64,000 bases of DNA from Marinobacter panjinensis. Lineage in GTDB: Bacteria > Pseudomonadota > Gammaproteobacteria > Pseudomonadales > Oleiphilaceae. Each line of letters starts with the position of its first letter. Positions within the stretch are counted from its first letter, which is position 1. This document shows, in pieces, positions 45,009 to 53,600 of the stretch. The translations under genes were made by a program, and so were the position numbers. The notes below the pieces were generated by a model. It was not told the origin of the DNA and ran no database searches. It saw only the letters and a list, made by a program, of their open reading frames with translations. Location: NCBI RefSeq assembly GCF_005298175.1, contig NZ_SZYH01000001.1, positions 1,178,001-1,242,000 of the forward strand, read 5' to 3'.

Positions 45009-46346
45009 TTAACGCTCCAGTATCGCGGTCACGCCCTGCCCGCCAGCGGCGCAGATCGAGATCAGCCCGCGGCCGCTGCCTTTTTCCTCCAGCAGCTTCG
45101 CCAGAGTGGCCACAATGCGCCCGCCCGTCGCGGCGAACGGATGGCCGGTGGCCAGACTGCTGCCCTTGATATTCAGCTTGCTGCGGTCAATGCTGCCCAG
45201 CGGTTTATCCAGCCCCAGGCGGCCCTTACAGAAGTCGGGATCTTCCCACGCCTTGAGAGTGGAAAGCACCTGGGCCGCGAAGGCTTCGTGGATTTCGTAG
45301 AAGTCGAAGTCCTGCAGGGTCAGCCCGGCTTTCTCCAGCATACGCGGTACGGCGTAGGCCGGCGCCATCAGCAGGCCTTCTTTCTTGTCGACAAAGTCTA
45401 CGGCGGCCACTTCGGAGAAGGTCAGGTAAGCCTTGATCTCCATGTCATTGGCTTTCGCCCACTCTTCGCTGGCCAGCAGAACGCAGGAAGCGCCGTCAGT
45501 CAGCGCGGTGCTGTTAGCGGCGGTCAAGGTGCCGTTTTCCCGATCAAATACGGGCTTCAGGGTCGCCAGCTTTTCCAGGGTGGTATCCGGGCGCAGGATG
45601 TTGTCTTTCTCCAGGCCGGCCAGTGGGGTCATCAGGTCCCTGAAAAAGCCCTGTTCGTAGGCAGCCGCCAGTTTCTGATGGCTTTCATAGGCCAGCTTGT
45701 CCTGTTCGTCACGGGGAATGGACCATTCATGGGCCGTAATCTGGCAATGACCACCCATGGACAGGCCGGTTCTGGGCTCACCGTTCTGAGGGATCTCCGG
45801 TTTCAGGTGCCCCGGACGGAAGCGGCTGAGAATCTTCAGGCGCTCGCCCGTGGTCTTGGCCCGGTTCAGGTCCAGCAGGATTTGACGCAACCCCTCCCCG
45901 ACACCAATGGGCGCATCGGACGTGGTGTCCGTGCCACCGGCAATACCGCACTCAATTTGCCCCAGGGCAATCTTGTTGGCGACCAATATGGCCGCTTCCA
46001 GGCCGGTACCACAGGCCTGCTGAATGTCGTAAGCGGGTGTTTCCGGTGCCAGGCCGCTGCTGAGGGCAGACTCCCGGGTGAGGTTAAAGTCTTTGGAATG
46101 CTTGATGACTGCACCGGCCACAACTTCCCCCATACGCTGGCCCTGCAGGCCAAAGCGGTCAACCAGCCCCCGCAACGCAGCGGTTAACAACTCCTGGTTG
46201 CTTACCTTGCTATAGGCCGTATTGGAGCGGGCAAAGGGTACCCGGTTGCCGCCGAGAACCGCGACCCGGCGAACGCCACTCCTGGCCGCTGCCGCCTTTT
46301 TTGGTGCCGTTGTTTTCTTTTGGGTGCTTTTCGGTGCCTGTGCCAT
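45009..46346 (-). CDS. Thiolase (acetyl-CoA acyltransferase)
   Basis: A 445-aa thiolase forming or cleaving 3-ketoacyl-CoA. The nucleophilic cysteine is Cys112 in QQACGTGLEA. The histidine motifs are FYEIHEAFAAQ and LATGHPFAATGGR, and the second cysteine is in ISICAAGGQG. A Lys/Ala-rich N-terminal tail (KSTQKKTTAPKKAAAARSG) precedes the fold. FadI-like long-chain specificity is possible but unproven. It is divergent from a FabG-type reductase across 166 bp, suggesting a shared fatty-acyl or polyhydroxyalkanoate-related role. Confidence 0.93.
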   Translation of the reverse strand: MAQAPKSTQKKTTAPKKAAAARSGVRRVAVLGGNRVPFARSNTAYSKVSNQELLTAALRGLVDRFGLQGQRMGEVVAGAVIKHSKDFNLTRESALSSGLAPETPAYDIQQACGTGLEAAILVANKIALGQIECGIAGGTDTTSDAPIGVGEGLRQILLDLNRAKTTGERLKILSRFRPGHLKPEIPQNGEPRTGLSMGGHCQITAHEWSIPRDEQDKLAYESHQKLAAAYEQGFFRDLMTPLAGLEKDNILRPDTTLEKLATLKPVFDRENGTLTAANSTALTDGASCVLLASEEWAKANDMEIKAYLTFSEVAAVDFVDKKEGLLMAPAYAVPRMLEKAGLTLQDFDFYEIHEAFAAQVLSTLKAWEDPDFCKGRLGLDKPLGSIDRSKLNIKGSSLATGHPFAATGGRIVATLAKLLEEKGSGRGLISICAAGGQGVTAILER

Positions 46347-46512
46347 GATGATGTCCTGTTTGAACGAGTGTATTCATTGCGTTGCAGTTTAGCGCCGAGG
46401 GGGCCTGGCTCATTGGCATCCCTGACAACAGTGCAGGAGCATTGAGTCAATCCAAAAACGGCCCATTTCTTTAACCTGTACGCTGATATTCGTTTCGCAA
46501 AAGGAAAATGCC

Positions 46513-47919
46513 ATGTCTGATCGTTATCTCAAATTCGTCAACACCCCGGTAGGCAGGACCGCTGCCCAGTCCCTCGGACTGCCCTCACCTGTAAACCTGA
46601 AACGCTGGAAGCGCGCAGACCAGCCGTTTATCGAAGGCGATGTGCTTATCGGCGCGGCCAACGGCAGCAAAGCTGTTACCGCAATTGGCAGCCTGCTGAG
46701 CGCCAGCCCTGCGGAACTCTTCCATGCCAGTGCTGTAGATACTCTGAACGATTCTTCCAAAAGCGGCAACAAGGCCGAGGCGCTGCCGCTCAATACCGAC
46801 ATTGACCGCAAATTCTCAGCCCTGGTGTTTGATGCCACAGGTATGAAAGACACCACCGACCTGCGGGCCGCTTACGACTTCTTCCACCCTACCATCCGAA
46901 AGCTGGCAGGCAATGGCCGTGTGCTGGTGATTGGCCAGGACCCTGCCACCTGTCGCCAGCCGGCCAAAGCAGCCGCTCATCAGGCACTGGAAGGCTTTGT
47001 GCGCAGCGTTGGCAAGGAAGTGGGCAAGAAAGGTTCCACCGCCAATCTGCTGTGGATGGCACCCGGGGCAGAAAAACAGCTGGAGTCCAGCGTGCGCTTT
47101 TTCCTCTCGCCCCGGTCGGCCTATGTGTCCGGACAGGTGGCTCGTATCGGCAAGAGCACAGATGCGCCCGCCACCAACCCCGTCGCTCCGCTGACAGGGA
47201 AAGTGGCACTGGTGACCGGTGCGTCGAGGGGCATTGGCGCCTCCATTGCCCAAACCCTGACCCGTGACGGCGCAACCGTGATCGGCCTGGACATTCCGCC
47301 GGCGATGGAAGAGCTGCAGAAAGTCATGAATGCCCTCAAAGGCAAGGCTCTGGCCTGTGACATTACCGATGATAACGCGCCGAAGCAGATCGCGGATTTT
47401 GTGAAAGAGCACTTCGGCGGCCTTGACCTGGTTATTCACAACGCCGGCATCACCCGGGACAAGACCCTGGGCAATATGCCGGAGCACTTCTGGGACATGA
47501 CCATCGCGGTGAACCTGACGGCAGAGGAACTGATCGATGAAGAACTGATGCACCAGGAACTGCTGCGGGAAAACGGCCGCATCGTGTGTATATCGTCCAT
47601 CAGCGGCATCGCCGGCAATTTTGGCCAGACCAACTACTCCACCGCCAAGTCTGGCGTCATCGGCTATGTGGAAGCCATGGCGAAACAGGTGAAGAACGGC
47701 GTGACCATCAATGCCATAGCCCCGGGTTTCATTGAAACCCAGATGACCGCCGCCATGCCCATAACCATCCGCGAAGCCGGCCGCCGTATGAACAGCCTGT
47801 CCCAGGGTGGTTTGCCGGTCGATGTGGCCGAGGCCATTGCGTGGTATTGCAACCCGGCGTCCAACGGCGTGAACGGCAACGTTGTCCGGGTGTGTGGGCA
47901 GTCGTTGATTGGTAAATAG
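46513..47919 (+). CDS. High-molecular-weight FabG-type 3-ketoacyl reductase
   Basis: A 468-aa short-chain dehydrogenase. Residues ~1-215 are an extra N-terminal domain resembling a degenerate Rossmann fold, as in high-molecular-weight FabG (FabG4-like) proteins. Residues ~220-468 are the active domain with NAD(P) motif TGASRGIGASIA, NAG (VIHNAGITRD) and the catalytic Ser-Tyr-Lys (SSISGIAG, NYSTAKSG). It reduces 3-ketoacyl-CoA/ACP and would complement the divergent thiolase. Good start with AAGGAAAAT before the ATG. Confidence 0.92.
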   Translation: MSDRYLKFVNTPVGRTAAQSLGLPSPVNLKRWKRADQPFIEGDVLIGAANGSKAVTAIGSLLSASPAELFHASAVDTLNDSSKSGNKAEALPLNTDIDRKFSALVFDATGMKDTTDLRAAYDFFHPTIRKLAGNGRVLVIGQDPATCRQPAKAAAHQALEGFVRSVGKEVGKKGSTANLLWMAPGAEKQLESSVRFFLSPRSAYVSGQVARIGKSTDAPATNPVAPLTGKVALVTGASRGIGASIAQTLTRDGATVIGLDIPPAMEELQKVMNALKGKALACDITDDNAPKQIADFVKEHFGGLDLVIHNAGITRDKTLGNMPEHFWDMTIAVNLTAEELIDEELMHQELLRENGRIVCISSISGIAGNFGQTNYSTAKSGVIGYVEAMAKQVKNGVTINAIAPGFIETQMTAAMPITIREAGRRMNSLSQGGLPVDVAEAIAWYCNPASNGVNGNVVRVCGQSLIGK

Positions 47920-47959
47920 GAGATTGTCGGGGGTGTGGTGTCGGATTAAGTGCGGGGGT

Positions 47960-48045
47960 GTCGGATTACGCCTGCGGCTAATCCGACCTACACGTATTAT
48001 CGGCCTGGCACCCGTAGGTCGGATTAGGCGAAGCCGTAATCCGAC
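47960..48045. repeat. REP-like inverted-repeat pair
   Basis: The arms 47960-47991 and 48014-48045 (32 nt each) are reverse complements except in the 8-nt centre, which reads CCGCAGGC in one (as reverse complement) and GCGAAGCC in the other. Each arm has its own 9-bp stem, GTCGGATTA/TAATCCGAC. The pair is related to 4752-4836. It lies 41 nt after fabG and before the tRNA cluster. Confidence 0.88.
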
Positions 48046-48088
48046 AACCCAAACCATAGGGCTTGAACCGGAACATCGAGGGGAAAAA

Positions 48089-48164
48089 TGGTGGGTGGTA
48101 CTGGGATCGAACCAGTGACCCTCGCCTTGTAAGGGCGATGCTCTCCCAGCTGAGCTAACCACCC
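48089..48164 (-). tRNA. tRNA-Val (UAC)
   Basis: A 76-nt cloverleaf with encoded CCA. The acceptor stem is GGGTGGT/ACCACCC and the anticodon TAC lies in CTTACAA. It is nearly identical to the tRNA-Val at 48322-48397, apart from the acceptor stem. Confidence 0.96.
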
Positions 48165-48175
48165 GGGAATAAAAA

Positions 48176-48252
48176 TGGCGGAGCGGACGGGACTCGAACC
48201 CGCGACCCCCGGCGTGACAGGCCGGTATTCTAACCAGCTGAACTACCGCTCC
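48176..48252 (-). tRNA. tRNA-Asp (GUC)
   Basis: A 77-nt cloverleaf with encoded CCA. The acceptor stem is GGAGCGG/CCGCTCC, the discriminator G73 and the anticodon GTC in CTGTCAC. It is the middle gene of a Val-Asp-Val cluster. Confidence 0.96.
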
Positions 48253-48321
48253 GCATCAATCCCTGCCTGGACGGCTTTCGGGACCTGAAACCGGACGGGG
48301 TAGTCCGGTGATGCTGAAAAG

Positions 48322-48397
48322 TGGTGGGCGGTACTGGGATCGAACCAGTGACCCTCGCCTTGTAAGGGCGATGCTCTCCCAGCTGAGCTAACCGCCC
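48322..48397 (-). tRNA. tRNA-Val (UAC), second copy
   Basis: A 76-nt cloverleaf with encoded CCA and acceptor stem GGGCGGT/ACCGCCC. Compared with the other Val gene, one acceptor pair differs (C-G instead of T-A), a compensatory difference that keeps pairing. It is the first gene of the cluster in transcription order. Confidence 0.96.
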
Positions 48398-48476
48398 ACT
48401 TTCACAGCACACTGGTGAGTCAGCATTGCTGTCTCGACCAAGTGAGACGCGCATTTTAAGCATTTGTCTGACGGTG

Positions 48477-48719
48477 TCAAATTTTTTCTCGGAGTTTTAC
48501 GACTTTCTGTCCTGCCCGTTCAGCTTTGCGACTCAGCGAAAGCTCCCGGACCCGTGGTTTGCGGTCTTCGGGCAAGGCACGTTCCGCCAGCGAACAGTTC
48601 AGATGGTCCAGCCGCTTCCTGAAATGCTCAATCTTTTCGCCAACGTCGCCAAGAGCTCCCGGAAGAGCCTCTTCAGAAAACCGGCGGAATCTTTCCTGCA
48701 ACGAATTTTTCAGCGACAT
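48477..48719 (-). CDS. Small basic hypothetical protein
   Basis: An 80-aa ORF (MSLKNSLQERFRRFSEEALP) rich in Arg, Lys, Glu and Leu, predicted helical and probably coiled-coil, without a signal or membrane segment. It lies between the tRNA cluster and a lipoprotein gene on the same strand. An opposite-strand ORF of 123 codons covers the same region but reads as low-complexity Ser/Phe-rich sequence. I favour the minus-strand one. Function unknown. Confidence 0.5.
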   Translation of the reverse strand: MSLKNSLQERFRRFSEEALPGALGDVGEKIEHFRKRLDHLNCSLAERALPEDRKPRVRELSLSRKAERAGQKVVKLREKI

Positions 48720-48806
48720 GTCTCAGCGCCCTTGTTTTGCCTGACTGTTAACAGTCTAGTAACCGGGTACAGAAACAACAATTCACTGCGGGCCTAAATT
48801 TCATGG

Positions 48807-49685
48807 TCAGAATATCCACCAGCCATCACCGGCTTCCGCCTCTTCCCTGCGCTCGCGCTCCTGCTCGAGTGCCGCGTAGTCCTGTTCCAGCTCACGCAAC
48901 TTGCGATCACTTTCCAACGGCACAGTAGGTCCGCCGCCGAACGGCCAGTACCAGGGTGATTCTTCATATTTACCATCGGCTTTCAGGCGCTCTATCTCCG
49001 CTTCACGCTCCTCCTCCAAAACCGCCAGGTTACGTTCGTAGTCGCCGTCCTCATTCACTTCAACGATCGAAACCGCTGCATGGTTTGGCGCCAGCAGATC
49101 ACTGTTCAGAAAACGGGTGGAAACAATTTCGTCCGCCTGCATGGCGTATTCCCGCGTGACCAGCTGCAAGTCACCAGCGGCCAGAGGGTGGTCTTCAGCC
49201 AGTTCCGGGTGAGTGCTTTCCGGGCCTTCCAGCTCGTTATAGCGCAGGTAGTAGATGTTTCCCGGTTCTACCTTCAGGGTGGCGTCCGCAATCAGGCTGA
49301 GACTGAAGGAGTTCAAGCCTTCCAATCCCAACAGCGGCCGGCGGATGGCAATGTGGCGCTCCCCGGGGGCAACTTCGAGCCAGGTAAAGCTGTCGTTGCG
49401 TATATTGAAGTAGTGGTTGTCGTCGATATAGACGCTCGGGGCTTCTATTTCATCGGCGGCCCACTGGGAATGGGTGCGATAGAAGTACAGAACCGCATTA
49501 CTGCGATCCCACTGATCATTGGCGATATGGACAAAATCATGCCCGGATACCGGGTGCAGAAACGAGCCCACGCTCTTGCCAATGGACTGATACACCGTAC
49601 AACCGGAGCCAGCAACCAGCAGCGAAGCCGCAAACACTGCGGCCAGGAAACGGGAAAGACCGGGAAAAAGAAATCGGGTTCTCAT
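48807..49685 (-). CDS. DUF2846-type lipoprotein
   Basis: A 292-aa outer-membrane or inner-membrane lipoprotein. The signal peptide ends in a lipobox, LLVAGSGC (Cys29). The DUF2846-like domain covers SNAVLYFYRTHSQ, SVYIDDNHYFNIRNDSFTWL and PGERHIAIRRP. The C-terminal ~90 residues are a charged helix (EEEREAEIERLKADGKYEES and a further Glu/Arg-rich stretch) ending GDGWWIF. The function of this family is unknown. Confidence 0.85.
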   Translation of the reverse strand: MRTRFLFPGLSRFLAAVFAASLLVAGSGCTVYQSIGKSVGSFLHPVSGHDFVHIANDQWDRSNAVLYFYRTHSQWAADEIEAPSVYIDDNHYFNIRNDSFTWLEVAPGERHIAIRRPLLGLEGLNSFSLSLIADATLKVEPGNIYYLRYNELEGPESTHPELAEDHPLAAGDLQLVTREYAMQADEIVSTRFLNSDLLAPNHAAVSIVEVNEDGDYERNLAVLEEEREAEIERLKADGKYEESPWYWPFGGGPTVPLESDRKLRELEQDYAALEQERERREEAEAGDGWWIF

Positions 49686-49802
49686 TGTTGTTCACTCTTC
49701 ATCCTTTCGCGAGTTGCCCCGATCATAACAACTGCGCTCTTGCGGAACTGAGAGCTACCGCAAGGGATGACTACAAACTGTTACAAAGCACAATCAGGAG
49801 GA

Positions 49803-50765
49803 TTACCGCCCCGAGATCTGCGAACGCAGGTCATTTACCTCGTCGGACAACCGCACCAGCCTGGACGTTAACTGGGACCGCGAAGAATCAATAGACGCGA
49901 CCGTGCGCTTCAGCTCTGCCAGCTCGTTGCGGACCGCATTCAACTGGCCGCTGCTGGACAGGTTGTCCGTTGCTTTCTCCAGTGCGGCAATCCGGCTTTC
50001 CAGGCCATCAATGGTCAGTTTCTGCTCCCGCTCAAACCTTACTAACTGGCGTTCAACCAGTTTGTCCACACCTGCAAGGGATTCGTCCAGCTCAGTCAGC
50101 TTGGCGGCGTTCTCCTGACCGGTTTCGCGCACGGCAATGATCTGCTTTTCAAGATCAGACTCGACCTCGTCCAATCGGGACACAAGACGGGTTTCCAGCT
50201 CTTCCACCGATGCAGCCATTGTGTCGCGGGCGCTCTTGCCATCGTCGACCTCAGCTCGAAGCGACTCAAGCTGCGACTCATGATCATCCAGTCGTTTCCG
50301 GTTGCGGTCATTGGCCACACCCCAGAGCTTGCGGATTTCGCTGTCGGCGGTATCCAGGCGCTCTCCCTGAGTCTCCAGCCGATCTTCAATGGACTGACCT
50401 TTTTCCTCCAGGTTTTCACCAGTTTCAGACAGGTCGCCTTCAAACCGCGCCAGTGCGAGTTTGCTTTGACGCGCCCAGTAGTCGGCCTCTTCAAGCTGGC
50501 CTTCCAGCATCTGGATTCGCTGCTCCTGCTGATACCATCCGGCGCCGGCAGCACCGGCCACAATCAGCAGACCAATGGCCAGCATCATACCCCGGCCCGA
50601 GCCACCGCCGCCGGAGGTCTTGCCGGGCCTGCCTGCCGGCTTTTGGGTACCACCGCCTCCGGCAGGGTCTCGCCTGGGCGCTTCAGGCGTTTTCTCCCTG
50701 GCTACCTTTTTGGTATCTGCGGTGCCAGCACGTACTTCATCATCATCCGGACGGATCGGTTCCAT
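49803..50765 (-). CDS. Single-pass membrane protein with long coiled coil
   Basis: A 320-aa protein from the ATG at 50765 (MEPIRPDDDEVRAGTADTKK), which has GGAGC before it; the longer frame from 50858 runs into the purE promoter. The N-terminus is disordered and basic/Gly-rich to about residue 57, then one membrane helix (MMLAIGLLIVAGAAGAGW), then about 230 residues of heptad-like coiled coil rich in Glu, Leu and Arg. No enzymatic motif. It may be a cell-envelope or division-associated scaffold; function unknown. It is divergent from purE. Confidence 0.8.
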   Translation of the reverse strand: MEPIRPDDDEVRAGTADTKKVAREKTPEAPRRDPAGGGGTQKPAGRPGKTSGGGGSGRGMMLAIGLLIVAGAAGAGWYQQEQRIQMLEGQLEEADYWARQSKLALARFEGDLSETGENLEEKGQSIEDRLETQGERLDTADSEIRKLWGVANDRNRKRLDDHESQLESLRAEVDDGKSARDTMAASVEELETRLVSRLDEVESDLEKQIIAVRETGQENAAKLTELDESLAGVDKLVERQLVRFEREQKLTIDGLESRIAALEKATDNLSSSGQLNAVRNELAELKRTVASIDSSRSQLTSRLVRLSDEVNDLRSQISGR

Positions 50766-50944
50766 AACAGCTCCAGGATATGGACGGTAAGGGTAACAAG
50801 GCATGATAATACCCGTACCTTGCAACGACGCAAAATGAGAGCCCCGAACGGTACCCATTTAAGAGGGGGCAATATCCTCCGTTTGCATGGTCACAGGGCC
50901 TTACATACAATGGCCGGCTTTCTAACACATCAGGACTGTTGCAT

Positions 50945-51436
50945 ATGCAGCCGCTTGTAGGACTCATCATGGGCTCGAAGTCAGACTGGCCCACCATGGA
51001 ACATGCCGCCGGGATGCTGGACAAGCTGGGCGTGCCTTACGAGACAAAGGTTGTCTCTGCCCACCGTACACCGGACCTGCTGTTTGATTACGCCAAATCC
51101 GCTTCCGACCGCGGCCTCAAGGTCATCATCGCCGGCGCAGGAGGTGCTGCACACCTACCTGGCATGGTCGCTTCACAAACGTCACTGCCGGTCCTCGGTG
51201 TTCCTGTCCAGTCTAAAGCACTCAACGGCCTTGATTCGCTGCTTTCCATCGTACAGATGCCCGGCGGCATTGCAGTCGGCACTCTTGCGATCGGTAAAGC
51301 TGGTGCCACCAACGCAGGCCTTCTGGCTGCGCAGATTATCGGTACTTTCAGGGACGATGTCCGCAAGGCGGTCGATGAATTCCGTGCAAACCAGACGCAG
51401 TCGATTCTGGATAATCCTGATCCCAGCGACCAATAA
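50945..51436 (+). CDS. purE: N5-carboxyaminoimidazole ribonucleotide mutase PurE
   Basis: Converts N5-CAIR to CAIR in purine synthesis, working after PurK. The protein is 163 aa from the ATG at 50945 ([15 protein letters not shown]). A TTG two codons upstream is a less likely start. The phosphate-binding [18 protein letters not shown] and [15 protein letters not shown] motifs are present. purK follows on the same strand, but with hairpin element C in the 165-bp gap. Confidence 0.97.
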   Translation: MQPLVGLIMGSKSDWPTMEHAAGMLDKLGVPYETKVVSAHRTPDLLFDYAKSASDRGLKVIIAGAGGAAHLPGMVASQTSLPVLGVPVQSKALNGLDSLLSIVQMPGGIAVGTLAIGKAGATNAGLLAAQIIGTFRDDVRKAVDEFRANQTQSILDNPDPSDQ

Positions 51437-51450
51437 TCGGCTTGGGTGCA

Positions 51451-51560
51451 GGAGCGGGCGGGGAGCGCTTTCCAAAACACGCTGTAAATACGTCCATGTA
51501 CGCTTGGGCTCCGCCATCCATGGCTCCGCACAGTTTTGGAAAGCGCTCCCCACCCACTCC
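51451..51560 (-). repeat. Long hairpin element, family 1, copy C, between purE and purK
   Basis: The arms 51451-51477 and 51534-51560 pair over 27 bp with two mismatches (51455 with 51556, 51459 with 51552); both are G-U in minus-strand RNA. The minus-strand hairpins are GCCATGGATGGC (51513-51524) and TACATGGACGTA (51489-51500). Relative to purEK transcription, the GGA strand is antisense. Confidence 0.9.
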
Positions 51561-51601
51561 CCGAATTTTTGCAGATGCCTGAAAATGGCAGGAGATAACG
51601 A

Positions 51602-52720
51602 ATGAGAATTGGTGTTCTAGGGGCTGGACAGCTTGGGCGCATGTTGGCGCTGGCTGGGTACCCACTGGCCAAGACGTTTGTTTTCTATGATATGTCGGGT
51701 AGTCCCAGTGCCGGGCTTGGTGAGGTTATTATTGACCGGGATGGCCAGTATCTGGAGGACTTTATTTCCAGGGTAGACCGGGTCACGTATGAGTTCGAAC
51801 ACCTTCCCGTCGATGTGGCCGAGCGAATCGCGAAGGAAAAGCCGGTTCACCCCTGCCCCAGGGCACTGCAGGTTTGCCAGAATCGAGAACTTGAGAAAAC
51901 CCTGTTCGGCGAGCTCGGTATCCCGACACCACAATGGAAAATTGCTGACAGCGCAGAGTCTCTGCAGGCTGCCGCTGAAGAACTGGGCTGCCCGGTTGTC
52001 GCAAAATCCAATACCGAAGGTTATGACGGCAAAGGCCAGGCTGTTCTTCGATCACCGGAAGAAGCCGCGACCGCCTGGAAGTCCATTGGCCACCCGCGCC
52101 TGATCGTTGAAAAGTTCGTCGACTTCCGCCGCGAGGTTTCCATCGTCGCGGTGCGCGCTGAAGACGGCGAACTGGCCTTTTACCCCATCGCAGAAAACGC
52201 CCACCACGAAGGTATCCTGCGCTACTCTATTGCTCCGGCGCCGAAACTGGAGAAGCATGTTCAGGAAGACGCCGAGCGCTATATCAAGGCGTTGCTGAAC
52301 GAACTGAACTATGTGGGCGTGCTGACCCTGGAACTGTTCGAAACCGCCGAGGGGCTGGTGGCCAATGAAATGGCGCCACGGGTCCATAACTCCGGCCACT
52401 GGTCCATTGAAGGTGCTATGACCAGCCAGTTCGAGAATCACATCCGTGCCGTCAGCGGTCACCCGCTGGGCAGCACCGCCCCGCGCGGTGTCAGTTGCAT
52501 GATCAATATCATTGCAGAGCACGGTGATATTGAACGAATCCTGGAACTGCCTTACGCTCATGTACACCTCTATAATAAAGGCGAGCGCCCGGGGCGGAAA
52601 CTTGGACACGTGACCGTTCTGGCCGACAGCTACGAAGAATTGGTATGGCGGGTAAAAAATTGCGCGCAGTTTTTACCCGGATGTCCTGAGTTCAACAGCA
52701 CGCTCACGGCAAGGGGTTGA
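51602..52720 (+). CDS. purK: N5-carboxyaminoimidazole ribonucleotide synthase PurK
   Basis: An ATP-grasp enzyme making N5-CAIR from AIR, bicarbonate and ATP in purine synthesis. The protein is 372 aa, starting MRIGVLGAGQLGRMLALAG with AGGAG before the ATG. The ATP-grasp features SNTEGYDGKGQAVL, VEKFVDFRREVSIVAVRA and EMAPRVHNSGHWS are intact. It is downstream of purE in the usual purEK order. Confidence 0.97.
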   Translation: MRIGVLGAGQLGRMLALAGYPLAKTFVFYDMSGSPSAGLGEVIIDRDGQYLEDFISRVDRVTYEFEHLPVDVAERIAKEKPVHPCPRALQVCQNRELEKTLFGELGIPTPQWKIADSAESLQAAAEELGCPVVAKSNTEGYDGKGQAVLRSPEEAATAWKSIGHPRLIVEKFVDFRREVSIVAVRAEDGELAFYPIAENAHHEGILRYSIAPAPKLEKHVQEDAERYIKALLNELNYVGVLTLELFETAEGLVANEMAPRVHNSGHWSIEGAMTSQFENHIRAVSGHPLGSTAPRGVSCMINIIAEHGDIERILELPYAHVHLYNKGERPGRKLGHVTVLADSYEELVWRVKNCAQFLPGCPEFNSTLTARG

Positions 52721-52791
52721 TATAACTCAAAGCGCCCCTATATTTACAGTCTACATACACATAAACCGAGAGAATCAGGGAGAACGACCTC

Positions 52792-53370
52792 ATGGCATTT
52801 GAACTTCCCGCACTGCCTTATGAAAAGAACGCACTGGAACCGCACATCTCTCAGGAGACCCTTGAGTACCATTACGGTAAGCACCACAACACCTACGTTA
52901 CCAAGCTCAACGGCCTGATCGAAGGTACAGACAACGCCAACAAGTCGCTCGAAGACATTATCAAGAGCGCCAGTGGCCCGCTGTTCAACAACGCAGCACA
53001 GGTCTGGAACCACACCTTCTACTGGCACTGCCTGAGCCCGAACGGCGGTGGTGAGCCTACCGGCGCAGCCAAAGACGCTATCGAGAAAGCCTTTGGCTCC
53101 TTCGACGACTTCAAGAAAGAGTTCAACGACAAGGCCGCCAACAACTTCGGTTCAGGCTGGACCTGGCTGGTCAAGAAAGCAGACGGCAGCGTCGCCATTG
53201 TGAACACCAGCAATGCTGAAACGCCGCTGACCACTGCAGACAAGCCGGTACTGACGGTTGACGTCTGGGAACACGCGTATTACATCGATTATCGTAATTC
53301 GCGCCCGAACTATCTGGAAGCGTTCTGGAAGCTTGTTAACTGGGATTTTGTCAACAAAAACCTGGCGTAA
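52792..53370 (+). CDS. sodB: Iron superoxide dismutase
   Basis: A cytosolic Fe-SOD of 192 aa. The metal ligands are His27 (LEYHYGKHH), His74 (AAQVWNHTFYWH), Asp157 and His161 (DVWEHAYYIDY). Gln70 in the AAQVWNH context is the active-site glutamine position typical of Fe-type enzymes, supporting Fe rather than Mn. It is monocistronic: a clear terminator follows within 60 nt. Confidence 0.97.
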   Translation: MAFELPALPYEKNALEPHISQETLEYHYGKHHNTYVTKLNGLIEGTDNANKSLEDIIKSASGPLFNNAAQVWNHTFYWHCLSPNGGGEPTGAAKDAIEKAFGSFDDFKKEFNDKAANNFGSGWTWLVKKADGSVAIVNTSNAETPLTTADKPVLTVDVWEHAYYIDYRNSRPNYLEAFWKLVNWDFVNKNLA

Positions 53371-53426
53371 TAACGTTTCAGATCCTCTACAGAGAACTCT
53401 GTAGATAACAGAAGTCTGTAGAAGAA

Positions 53427-53452
53427 ATGCCCGCAAGCTTGCGGGCATTTTT
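53427..53452 (+). terminator. Rho-independent terminator of sodB
   Basis: ATGCCCGC-AAGCTT-GCGGGCAT stem-loop followed by TTTT, 56 nt past the sodB stop. Confidence 0.92.
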
Positions 53453-53600
53453 GTATCTGAACGGAAACCGGCATTACAAAATGATACAGCTGATCCCTGA
53501 AATATCTGGAAAAATTGCCGATACTGAGGGCAGTAAATTAAAAACGATTCATATTTGAACAAAACAATAAACCGGGAGCCCTCTCGCCTACCGGAAGACG

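Noticed and set aside
46816..48162. Minus-strand open frame of 448 codons through fabG and the tRNA-Val
   Set aside because: It overlaps a tRNA gene and the REP pair, and is antisense to a well-supported reductase.
47920..48400. Possible CRISPR or integrative-element attachment site at the tRNA cluster
   Set aside because: Only two related palindromes are present, no regular spacers, no integrase and no duplicated tRNA 3' end.
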